A stretch of 6,682 nucleotides of DNA. Source: Thermoflexus sp. Its GTDB lineage: Bacteria; Chloroflexota; Anaerolineae; Thermoflexales; Thermoflexaceae. The notes beneath the pieces were generated by a model that worked only from the letters and a program-made list of their open reading frames with translations, had not been told where the DNA came from and searched no databases. The stretch spans positions 1-6,682 of the forward strand of contig JAGHYO010000127.1 in the NCBI GenBank assembly GCA_017743605.1, given 5' to 3'. The position numbers and the translations under genes were made by a program. Below, one piece after another: positions 1 to 5,751 of this stretch (the stretch's first letter is position 1; each line of letters opens with the position of its first letter).

Positions 1-616
1 GGAAATGGGACACCGCCCGCTCCCGCTGGATCCGGAAGCCCGCCTCCTCCAGCCGAGCGCGCATCCAGGCGGGATGAAAATCGAAATGCAACGGGGCGAA
101 CTCCACTGGCTCCGGTGAGAATGGCAACCAGGATTGGGCACCGATCACATAACGGAGGATGGCCTTCAGGTTCCGTTTGTTTGCGAACTCCAGGATGAAA
201 ACCCCGCCCGGCCGCAGGGCCTCATGGATCTCCCGCAACGCCCGGGGCACATCCCGGACATGGTGAATCACCCGGACCATGACGACGACGTCGAAGGACC
301 CCGGCGCGAAAGGCAGGCGGTAGAGGTCGCCCACCACGAAGCGGAACCGAGGGTCATTCCCCCAGCGTTGCCGGGCTGCTTCGACCTGTGATCGCGCGTA
401 GTCCAGGAGGAAAACTTCCTCATAGCCCGTATAAAGATCGGCCAGGCGCCCGAAGCCCGCGCCGATCTCCACCAGGCGTCGACCCCGCGGCGGCAGCAGC
501 GCGCGCAGCGCGATCCGCTCCGCAAGGTCCTCGTAGGTCCGGCCCGCCCGCCAGAAGGCTTCGTAATCGGTCCCTTCGTAATTGCAGATCGGAGGCCCAG
601 CAGGGGCTTCCAGCAT
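1..616 (-). CDS. Class I SAM-dependent methyltransferase (3' end beyond the window)
   Basis: The reading frame is open from an ATG at 616 to the left edge, giving 205 residues with no stop; the C-terminus lies outside. It is predicted to transfer a methyl group from S-adenosylmethionine to an unknown substrate in the cytoplasm. Motif I is VEIGAGFGRLADLY at residues 49-62. The acidic residue that normally holds the SAM ribose is D72 in LLDYARSQVEAAR. D97 in VVGDLYRLPF fits the adenine-contact motif. FDVVVMVRVIHHV (108-120) followed by ALREIHEALRPGGVFILEF is the Methyltransf_11 / UbiE-like signature. The start is supported by GGGAGG seven bases upstream. The gene begins 18 nt after the stop of the DUF457 gene, so the two are probably one transcript. 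The fold is clear, but I cannot name a substrate. Confidence 0.9.
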   Translation of the reverse strand, partial: MLEAPAGPPICNYEGTDYEAFWRAGRTYEDLAERIALRALLPPRGRRLVEIGAGFGRLADLYTGYEEVFLLDYARSQVEAARQRWGNDPRFRFVVGDLYRLPFAPGSFDVVVMVRVIHHVRDVPRALREIHEALRPGGVFILEFANKRNLKAILRYVIGAQSWLPFSPEPVEFAPLHFDFHPAWMRARLEEAGFRIQRERAVSHF

Positions 617-623
617 CCCGTAT

Positions 624-629
624 CCTCCC
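624..629 (-). promoter_or_regulatory. Shine-Dalgarno of the methyltransferase gene
   Basis: GGGAGG on the minus strand, seven bases before the ATG at 616. It sits in the 18-nt gap after the upstream gene's stop and fixes the start of the methyltransferase. Confidence 0.7.
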
Positions 630-634
630 GCGTC

Positions 635-1180
635 TCATCCTCCGAGCAGACGCCAGCTCAAAAGCCCTAGCCCGGCCAGCCCGCTGAGCCATAGGATCCC
701 GCGATCCCACAGCGAGCCGGTCCGCCAGCGGGCCAGGCGCAGGCGCTGCCTGGAGAAGGGCCATAGCCAGGGGATGCCACGAGGGGTGAGGGCATCCAGC
801 AACAGGTGAGAGAGATACCCAGCGGCCCATGCCCCGGCCAGGCCGGGATCCCGCAAGAGCAGCGCGCCCAGCAGGCTCCAGAGGCACGCCATCGCCAGGG
901 AATGCGTGGGGCCCCGATGGGGCAGGCGGACCAGCATCCACAGCAGAAAGCCAGCGCCCAGGCCCACGGCCGATACCTCCGAGGAGCGCAGAAGGTAGCC
1001 TCCCAGCGCCCCGCCCGCTGCGGCCAGCGCGCCCAGCGTCTGTGCCCCTCGTCCCACCGAGCCCGCATCCAGGTCCACATCCGGGACCGCGCTGGCAAAG
1101 GCGCCCAGGGCGCCTCCCAGCGGCCCGCCCACCCAAAAGCCCAGGACAGATCCTACAACGATGTGTGTGCGCAACCGCAT
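635..1180 (-). CDS. DUF457/YdjM-type membrane-bound metal-dependent hydrolase
   Basis: A 181-residue hydrophobic protein of the DUF457 family (YdjM-like, annotated as LexA-binding inner-membrane-associated putative hydrolases). No reaction is firmly established for the family. Seen in the sequence: RTHIVVGSVLG at the N-terminus with H6, VPDVD at 32-36, HRGPTHSLAMA starting at residue 88, and GYLSHLLLDALTPRGIPWLWPFS starting near residue 121. The conserved His and Asp residues of these blocks are thought to bind metal. Several stretches of about 20 residues look membrane-embedded (roughly 7-31, 48-63, 72-86, 95-109 and 165-180). The frame stays open to an ATG at 1276, but those extra 32 residues are translated from the repeat array, so the ATG at 1180 is preferred. 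Its Shine-Dalgarno is poor: GGGAG lies 13 nt upstream. The methyltransferase gene follows 18 nt downstream. Confidence 0.8.
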   Translation of the reverse strand: MRLRTHIVVGSVLGFWVGGPLGGALGAFASAVPDVDLDAGSVGRGAQTLGALAAAGGALGGYLLRSSEVSAVGLGAGFLLWMLVRLPHRGPTHSLAMACLWSLLGALLLRDPGLAGAWAAGYLSHLLLDALTPRGIPWLWPFSRQRLRLARWRTGSLWDRGILWLSGLAGLGLLSWRLLGG

Positions 1181-1210
1181 CTGGATCTTCGATCTCCCAA
1201 CTGCGGAGGT

Positions 1211-1654
1211 CCGGGGCTGAAGCCTCTCCTGCAGAAAGATCGACGTTTGTAGGAGCGGCTTTCGCCGCGACAGCACCTTCTCGAAGACGGAGGTCGGGGC
1301 TGAAGCCCCTCCTACAAAAAGATCGATGGGGTAGGAGCGGCTTTCGCCGCGACCCTGTGAGCATTGAAGACAGGGTTCGGGGCGAAAGCCCCTCCTACAA
1401 AAAGATCAATGTTTGGTAGGAGCGGCTTCAGCCGCGACCCATCGCGGATCGAAGACGGGGGTTCGGGGCGAAAGCTCCTCCCACAAAAAGATCGATGTTT
1501 GGTGGGAGCGGCTTTCGCCGCGACATTGCCATCTCGAAGACGGAGGTCGGGGCGAAAGCCCCTCCTACAAAAAGATCGATGTTTGCGGGAGCGGCTTCCG
1601 CTGCGACCCCCACGTCATCGAAGACCCGCGTTCGGGGCCGAAGCCCCTCCTACA
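1211..1654. repeat. REP/BIME-like tandem array of inverted hairpin repeats, ~84-bp unit
   Basis: Eleven 23-nt elements alternate in orientation. Type A has head GTAGGAG, stem GCGGC, a loop such as TTTC, stem GCCGC and a GAC tail; copies start at 1249, 1331, 1416, 1502 and 1585. Type B is the inverted counterpart: TCG, stem GGGGC, loop GAAA, TGAA or CGAA, stem GCCCC, then TCCTACA; copies start at 1211, 1294, 1377, 1463, 1547 and 1632. Each A is joined to the next B by a 22-24-nt spacer containing TCGAAGAC (TTGAAGAC in unit 2). Each B is joined to the next A by an A-rich linker close to AAAAGATCGATGTTT. Unit spacing is 82-86 bp. A GTAG-headed imperfect hairpin in inverted pairs is the layout of bacterial REP elements and BIMEs, which in other phyla are associated with RAYT (TnpA-REP) transposases. 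No RAYT gene lies in this window. The array fills most of the gap between two leftward genes. Confidence 0.9.
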
Positions 1655-1738
1655 AAGAGCGACCTCTTCCTTCGCATGCCCGAGGCGAACTTTCCCCATT
1701 CGACATGGGCCGACCGCTGGCGGAGGGCGTTCCGCCCC

Positions 1739-2278
1739 TCAGGGCCCCGGGATCAGATCCAGCAGCGCCTGGAGATCCTTCAGCAGCAGCAACAGCTTCC
1801 CCACCACCGGGTCCAGCCCCGAGGCCCCCAGGGCGATGTCCACCGGCTGATCGAAATTCACTGGGATCTGGGTGCGAACCGGGACCGTCATGTTCAGCCG
1901 GACCGGAAGGCGGGTCCCCGGAGGCAGATTGATGAGCACCGTCCCGTTGATGGTGCCCCCGCTCCCCGGCAACCGGAACGTTGCCGCCGTGGTGATCGGC
2001 ACAGGCGCCAGGGTCACTACCACCGTGTCCTGCTGCACCGGGAGCTCAAACGCTACCGGGACCGACTGCCGGATCGGGATGGTAGTGGAGATCCGGGTGC
2101 CCCCCAAGTCCTGGACAATGGCCTCCAGGCGGGCGACCGTCCCATTGACGGCGGATTTCAGGGAGGCCAGCTGCATGTAAAGCAGCCCCAGCGCGATCAC
2201 CAGGATCAGGTTGACGGTGAACGAGAAAAGGATCGCAATGGTTTGGAAAGCCCGCCATATCCTTCGTAGGGAATCCAT
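1739..2278 (-). CDS. Membrane-anchored protein of unknown function with a duplicated proline-spaced motif
   Basis: I do not recognise this 179-residue protein. Residues about 11-36 form one hydrophobic segment. Arginines 5, 6 and 9 precede it, so the N-terminus is probably cytoplasmic and the rest outside the membrane. Residues 37-60 look like a short helix or coiled stalk (LKSAVNGTVARLEAIVQDLGG). The remainder is rich in Val, Ile, Pro and Thr and looks beta-stranded. It contains the same 16-residue pattern twice, at 66-81 and 131-146: T-[IV]-P-[IV]-R-x-x-[IV]-P-V-x-F-x-x-P-V. The end (159-176) is a leucine-rich, possibly amphipathic helix. The start at 2278 has AGGAGA five bases upstream. 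It lies 36 nt after thrB and may share its transcript. A role in the cell envelope is a guess from topology only. Confidence 0.75.
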   Translation of the reverse strand: MDSLRRIWRAFQTIAILFSFTVNLILVIALGLLYMQLASLKSAVNGTVARLEAIVQDLGGTRISTTIPIRQSVPVAFELPVQQDTVVVTLAPVPITTAATFRLPGSGGTINGTVLINLPPGTRLPVRLNMTVPVRTQIPVNFDQPVDIALGASGLDPVVGKLLLLLKDLQALLDLIPGP

Positions 2279-2314
2279 AGACGTCTCCTGAAAAGTGGGA
2301 TCCTACGCAGGCGA

Positions 2315-3229
2315 TTACCGGAGGTCCGGATCCGGTTCCACCTCTACCTGCACCCCTTCGGGCTCTACATCGGCCACCCAGGTGCGGGCCGGGAAGCCCG
2401 CCTCCTCGAAGGCGGCGGCCATCGCAGCCGCGATGGCCTCGTGGCCCTCGGGGGCGAAAGCCGCCAGCGCCGGGCCGGAGCCGCTGATACACACCGCGGC
2501 GGCCCCGGCCGCCCGCGCGGCCTGAACCGCCCGCTCGTAGCCTGGGATCAGGCCCGCCCGATAGGGCTCGTGCACCCGATCTCGCATCGCTCGCCCGAGC
2601 AACCCCCAGTCCCCCTCCCGGAAGGCATGCACCAGCAGCGCCACATGCCCGATCTGCGCGACTACATCGGAGAGGGGGAATTGAGCGGGGAGCAGGCAGC
2701 GGGCCATCTCAGTGGAGACCTGGACCGCCGGGAGGGCAAGGGCCACCCGCATCGGGATGGTCGGCACCCGGGCGGCGATCCAGCCTTCCTCGTTCCGGGT
2801 CACCAGCGTCAGGCCTCCAAGCAAGGCCGGCGCCACATTGTCTGGATGGCCCTCCAGGGCCGTGGCCAGCTCCAGCAGATCCCCCCACGATCCCCTCCGC
2901 CCCAGCCAGGCTGCGGCCAAGGCCAGCCCGCCCACCGCCGCCGCCGCGCTGGAGCCGAGCCCGGACATCAGAGGGATCCGGTTGCAGCAGCGCAGCCGCA
3001 TGGGGGGCAACATCATCCCCGCCTGCTCGAACAGCGCCGCCGCGCTGCGCACCACCCGGTTCGTCACATCCCGCGGGAGGACGTCCGCCCCTTCCCCCTC
3101 GAGGGCGACCTCCAGCGCCGGGGCCGGCTCCGCCTCGATCTCGTTATACAGCGCGACGGCCAGCCCCATCGCATCGAACCCCGGGCCCAGGTTGGCGATC
3201 GTCGCAGGCACCCGCACCTGGATCCGCAT
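2315..3229 (-). CDS. thrB: Homoserine kinase
   Basis: A 304-residue GHMP-superfamily kinase. It phosphorylates L-homoserine with ATP to O-phospho-L-homoserine, the step before threonine synthase, in the cytoplasm. All three GHMP motifs are visible. Motif 1 near the N-terminus is VPATIANLGPGFDAMGLAV (residues 6-24). The glycine/serine-rich ATP loop IPLMSGLGSSAAAA is at about 85-98, and the C-terminal CISGSGPALAAF is at about 245-256. GHPDNVAPALLGG (from about residue 126) is also typical of homoserine kinases. The length fits the family. The frame is open to an ATG at 3316, but MRIQVRVPATIANLGPGFD is the family-like N-terminus and has its own GGGAGG just upstream, so 3229 is preferred. Neither homoserine dehydrogenase nor threonine synthase is in view. 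A related GHMP kinase is possible but less likely. Confidence 0.9.
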   Translation of the reverse strand: MRIQVRVPATIANLGPGFDAMGLAVALYNEIEAEPAPALEVALEGEGADVLPRDVTNRVVRSAAALFEQAGMMLPPMRLRCCNRIPLMSGLGSSAAAAVGGLALAAAWLGRRGSWGDLLELATALEGHPDNVAPALLGGLTLVTRNEEGWIAARVPTIPMRVALALPAVQVSTEMARCLLPAQFPLSDVVAQIGHVALLVHAFREGDWGLLGRAMRDRVHEPYRAGLIPGYERAVQAARAAGAAAVCISGSGPALAAFAPEGHEAIAAAMAAAFEEAGFPARTWVADVEPEGVQVEVEPDPDLR

Positions 3230-3233
3230 GCTG

Positions 3234-3239
3234 CCTCCC
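3234..3239 (-). promoter_or_regulatory. Shine-Dalgarno deciding the thrB start
   Basis: GGGAGG on the minus strand, four bases before the ATG at 3229. The spacing is slightly short, but the site supports this start over in-frame ATGs at 3241 and 3316. The ATG at 3241 would place the site inside the coding sequence. Confidence 0.55.
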
Positions 3240-3312
3240 ATCGTTGAGGACTCCAACGGTTTCCCCAGGATATCCGGAGGTCCGGCCGCGCGCCAGCCGG
3301 CGGATCTTCTTG

Positions 3313-4695
3313 TCACCGGCCCCGCTCGGCCTCTGCGATGGCGCGAAAGCGCTCCCAGACGATGGGCGCGTGCGCGCGGGCCTCGGCGGCGATCCGTTCC
3401 TCATCCAGGGTGAGCAGCTGACGATCCTTCATCAGGATCCGCCCTCCGCAGATCGTCGTGGTGACGTGGGAGCCGTCGATCCCGAAGATCAGATGCCACG
3501 AGAGGTTCTCCGCCGTCAGCGGCGTGTAGGGTCGGTAATCCAGGAGGATCATGTCCGCGTAGGCGCCGGGGGCGATGACCCCCAGGGGATGCGGCCAGAA
3601 GAGGGCAGCGATGCGGGCGTTCTCCCGATAGACCATAGCGAGCGCCTCCTCCGCACCCATTGCTTGCGGGTCCCTGGAGTGGACCTTGTGCACTAGGTAG
3701 GCGGTCTTCATCTCCGCAAACATGTTGTTGGAGAACCCGTCGTTGCCCAGCCCGACCGTCACCCCGGCGGCCTGCATCACGCCCACTGGCGCCACCCCGA
3801 CGGCGTTGTTCATGTTCGAGCGGGGTTGATGGCTCACTTTGCTCTGGGTGCGGGCCAGCAGCGCGATCTCCCCAGCATCGACGTGCACGCAGTGCGCGCA
3901 CAGGGTTTGGGGGCCCAGCACGCCTTCCCGCGCCAGCCGCTCCACCGTGCGGACCCCATAGATCGTCAGGCTGTGGCCCTCATCGGCCGCGTCCTCCGCC
4001 ACGTGGATGTGGAAGCCGACTCCCAGGTCCTGGGCCTCGGCCACAGCATGCGCCATGGTCTCCGGCCCCACAGTGAAGGAGGCGTGGAGGCCGAAGGAGG
4101 CCGCCAGCCTGTCTCCCCGGGGATCCCCTGTTGCTCGCCATCTCTGGACTTGGCGGATGAACCGCGCGTTCTCCTTGATCCCGGCATGTGCCCCCTGAGG
4201 GCCGTTGCGATCGGTGACCTCATAGCACAGGCAGGCCCGCAGTCCGGCTTCCACCACGGCCTCGGCGAGGATATCCAGCGAGCCATCGATGCATGAAGGG
4301 CTGGCATGATGATCGATCAGGGTGGTCGTGCCGTGGCGGATGGCGTCGATCAAGCAGACCAGGGCTGAAAGGCGCACCGCCTTCTCGTCCAGGGCGCGGT
4401 CCAGTCGCCACCACAGGCGGCGCAGGATGTGGGGGAAGTTCGTCGGCGGCTCGTCGTGCAAGGGCATGCCCCGGGCAAAGGCCCCGTAAAAATGCGTGTG
4501 GGCGCAGATGCTGCCTGGGAAGACCAGCTGACCCTGAGCATCCAGGACTTCCGCCTCGGGGTAGCGCGTCCGCACCTCCGCCGCGGGCCCTACCATCACG
4601 ATCCGATCCCCCTCGACCGCCACTGCCCCATCCTGGATTACCCGGGGCGGATCCTCCATGGTGCACACGATGCCGTGCGCGATCAGCCAGGCCAT
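3313..4695 (-). CDS. ssnA: SsnA-like metal-dependent amidohydrolase (putative aminohydrolase)
   Basis: A 460-residue amidohydrolase-superfamily enzyme of the chlorohydrolase/deaminase branch, predicted to hydrolyse a C-N bond in a nitrogenous heterocycle in the cytoplasm. Expected metal and catalytic residues are present: H66 and H68 in ICAHTHFYG, H231 with E234 in HIHVAED, H268 in LCAHCVH, and D319 in GLGNDGFSNNM. Several stretches are what I associate with SsnA: LRRLWWRLDRALDE (91-104), DAIRHGTTTLIDHHASPS (117-134), LRACLCYEVTDRNG (152-165) and RSNMNNAVG (292-300). The C-terminal part (GAYADMILLDYRPYTPL) completes the small beta domain. In E. coli ssnA sits with selenium-dependent molybdenum hydroxylase genes, but no such partner is visible here. 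AGGAGG lies five bases before the ATG. The substrate is unknown; guanine or S-adenosylhomocysteine deaminase-type activity cannot be excluded. Confidence 0.88.
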   Translation of the reverse strand: MAWLIAHGIVCTMEDPPRVIQDGAVAVEGDRIVMVGPAAEVRTRYPEAEVLDAQGQLVFPGSICAHTHFYGAFARGMPLHDEPPTNFPHILRRLWWRLDRALDEKAVRLSALVCLIDAIRHGTTTLIDHHASPSCIDGSLDILAEAVVEAGLRACLCYEVTDRNGPQGAHAGIKENARFIRQVQRWRATGDPRGDRLAASFGLHASFTVGPETMAHAVAEAQDLGVGFHIHVAEDAADEGHSLTIYGVRTVERLAREGVLGPQTLCAHCVHVDAGEIALLARTQSKVSHQPRSNMNNAVGVAPVGVMQAAGVTVGLGNDGFSNNMFAEMKTAYLVHKVHSRDPQAMGAEEALAMVYRENARIAALFWPHPLGVIAPGAYADMILLDYRPYTPLTAENLSWHLIFGIDGSHVTTTICGGRILMKDRQLLTLDEERIAAEARAHAPIVWERFRAIAEAERGR

Positions 4696-4716
4696 CCCGG
4701 CCTCCTGTGGAGTGGG

Positions 4717-4722
4717 ATAATA
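4717..4722 (-). promoter_or_regulatory. Possible -10 element for ssnA
   Basis: TATTAT on the minus strand lies 21 bases before the ssnA ATG, in an AT-richer patch (4717-4737) of an otherwise GC-rich region. No convincing -35 hexamer is seen 15-18 nt further upstream, where the sequence runs into the first repeat element. The implied leader would be very short, holding little more than the AGGAGG at 4701-4706. Confidence 0.25.
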
Positions 4723-4737
4723 CCTATGGATTTTCTG

Positions 4738-4935
4738 GTAGGACGGGCTTCAGCCACGAACCTCCGTTTCCGAGACGGGAATGTCGCGGCGAAAGCCGCT
4801 CCTATCAACATCGGTCTTTGGTAGGAGGGGCTTTCGCCCCGAACCCTCCGTCTTCAATCCCGCGAGGTCGCGTCTTGTAGCCGAAACAAATTTCGGCCTA
4901 CAAAGGCGATGGGTCGCGGAGAAAACCGCTCCTGC
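4738..4935. repeat. Second, degenerate cluster of the REP/BIME-like elements, reverse orientation
   Basis: Copies occur at 4738-4760 (GTAGGAC head, decayed stem), 4783-4805 (minus-strand type A, stem GCGGC/GCCGC, head ATAGGAG), 4821-4843 (type B stem GGGGC/GCCCC, GTAGGAG head on the plus strand) and 4913-4935 (minus-strand type A with loop AGAAAA and GCAGGAG head). The 4806-4820 linker resembles the reverse complement of the linker in the first array. CCTCCGTCTTCAATC at 4845-4859 is the reverse complement of the array's spacer motif. Read on the minus strand the cluster is therefore A-B-A-B, with a different palindrome lodged in the first A-B spacer. It occupies most of the divergent region between ssnA and minC. 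Confidence 0.8.
4875..4903. repeat. Unrelated 29-nt palindrome inside the second repeat cluster
   Basis: Left arm TTGTAGCCGAAA and right arm TTTCGGCCTACAA are complementary except for one extra base in the right arm, and enclose CAAA. The stem sequence differs from the GTAGGAG elements around it, although it also carries a GTAG at its outer end. No T-run follows on either strand, so it does not look like an intrinsic terminator. Confidence 0.75.
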
Positions 4936-4980
4936 GGCGGTTGCCCTCCTAGGTCGGCCTATCATGGGGTTGCACCAAAG

Positions 4981-5009
4981 TTGCTTTTTCCACAAGTTTA
5001 CAATACAAC
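4981..5009 (+). promoter_or_regulatory. Probable promoter of the minCDE operon
   Basis: The stretch 4977-5013 is conspicuously AT-rich against GC-rich flanks and lies 40-75 nt before minC. TACAAT at 4999-5004 matches the -10 consensus at five of six positions. Alternatively TTGCTT at 4981-4986 pairs with TACAAC at 5004-5009 across a 17-nt spacer. The two readings cannot be told apart by eye. Confidence 0.4.
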
Positions 5010-5052
5010 AAAACCGATCCCGGGGCACTGACCTGAACGCGAGGATAGGGGG

Positions 5053-5751
5053 ATGGCCAGAGAGCCGGTGGCGATCAAGGGCGTGGGGGATGCGTTGTGG
5101 TTCTCCTTCGGGCCAGAGCCATGGCCCGAGGCCCTGCGGGCGCTGGAGGCCCGGCTGTCGGCCAACCCGAGCTTCTTTGTTGGCGGCCGGGTGGTCCTTG
5201 CCTTGGGGGATCGGATCGTGGAGGAGGCCGACCTGCTGGCCGCCCTGGCCTTGCTGAACCGCTTCGGACTCACCCTGAGCAGCATATGGGCAGATCATCC
5301 GGTCACCCAGGCCCTGGTGCGACGGCTAGGACTGCCCCTCCAGAGCCCTCCGGTGACAGAGCGTACTCCTGAAACCCGAGAGCTCCCCTTGGAGCCGGCG
5401 TGGGTGATCCGCCGGACCTTGCGCGCGGGCCACTATCTGCAGGTGGCGGGGCATCTCTGCGTGATCGGGGATGTGCATCCGGGGGCAGAGGTCGCCGCCA
5501 CGGGCGACATCGTGATCTGGGGGCGCCTGCTGGGGACAGCGCACGCTGGCTGTGAAGGGAACGATGAGGCCGCCGTCTACGCCCTGGAGCTCCGCCCGGT
5601 CCAGCTGCGCATCGGGCGCCACATCGCCCGCTCGCCTGAGGAGCCCCGCCGGCCGATCCCAGAGCAAGCCATCGTTCAGAACGGCCAGATCGTAGTGGAG
5701 CCTTGGCGTCCTCTTTCGCGAGTGGAACGCTGGTTCGGCCGCTTTTTTTAA
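5053..5751 (+). CDS. minC: Septum site-determining protein MinC
   Basis: A 232-residue FtsZ-assembly inhibitor that MinD recruits to the membrane, where it blocks division near the poles. Residues about 1-100 form the N-terminal FtsZ-inhibiting domain, which is poorly conserved across the family. A linker at about 100-116 follows. The C-terminal beta-helix domain is unmistakable: RRTLRAGHYLQVAGHLCVIGDVHPG (120-144), AEVAATGDIVIWGRLLGTAHAG (145-166), then ALELRPVQLRIGRHIARS (177-194). These surfaces mediate dimerisation and MinD binding. The tail WRPLSRVERWFGRFF is basic and aromatic. A purine-rich GAGGATAGGGGG stretch directly precedes the ATG. It is the first gene of the rightward operon, with minD 48 nt downstream. 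It ends at a run of seven T encoding the last Phe codons and part of the stop codon. Confidence 0.96.
   Translation: MAREPVAIKGVGDALWFSFGPEPWPEALRALEARLSANPSFFVGGRVVLALGDRIVEEADLLAALALLNRFGLTLSSIWADHPVTQALVRRLGLPLQSPPVTERTPETRELPLEPAWVIRRTLRAGHYLQVAGHLCVIGDVHPGAEVAATGDIVIWGRLLGTAHAGCEGNDEAAVYALELRPVQLRIGRHIARSPEEPRRPIPEQAIVQNGQIVVEPWRPLSRVERWFGRFF

Noticed and set aside
1181..1276. N-terminal extension of the DUF457 protein to the ATG at 1276
   Set aside because: The extra residues (SRRKPLLQTSIFLQERLQ) are the translated repeat element. The family-like N-terminus begins at RTHIVVG after the ATG at 1180.
420..1364. 314-residue leftward reading frame
   Set aside because: It lies out of frame across the methyltransferase and DUF457 genes, both of which have clear family motifs in other frames. 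Its composition is Arg/Gly/Pro-rich, as in antisense or shifted high-GC frames.
1211..1654. CRISPR array
   Set aside because: The period looks regular, but adjacent repeats alternate in orientation, the intervening segments are near-identical rather than unique, and no cas gene is present.
1724..1739. Intrinsic terminator after the 1739-2278 gene
   Set aside because: AGGGCGTTCCGCCCCT can form a small hairpin overlapping the stop, but no T-run follows on the minus strand.
1364..2269. 301-residue rightward reading frame, and the similar frames 1413-1850, 1495-1932 and 829-1419
   Set aside because: They translate the repeat array into recurring peptides (GAKAPPTKRSM, ESPSYKKIDV) and then run antisense to the 1739-2278 gene. 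They have no family character.
2441..3247. 268-residue rightward frame antisense to thrB, and similar long antisense frames over ssnA (3660-4076, 3826-4296, 4293-4880)
   Set aside because: They mirror well-supported genes, as is usual in GC-rich DNA, and are full of Arg, Pro and Gly with no recognisable domain.
2318..3285. 12-mer CCGGAGGTCCGG at 2318-2329 and again at 3274-3285, near the ends of two genes
   Set aside because: It is a short GC-rich inverted repeat, and the first copy lies inside the thrB coding end. Two copies in a GC-rich sequence are easily explained by chance, and neither is followed by a T-run.
3230..3316. N-terminal extension of ThrB to the ATG at 3316
   Set aside because: It would overlap the ssnA stop and add 29 residues that do not resemble the family. 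The start at 3229 has its own Shine-Dalgarno and the expected MRIQVRVPAT start.
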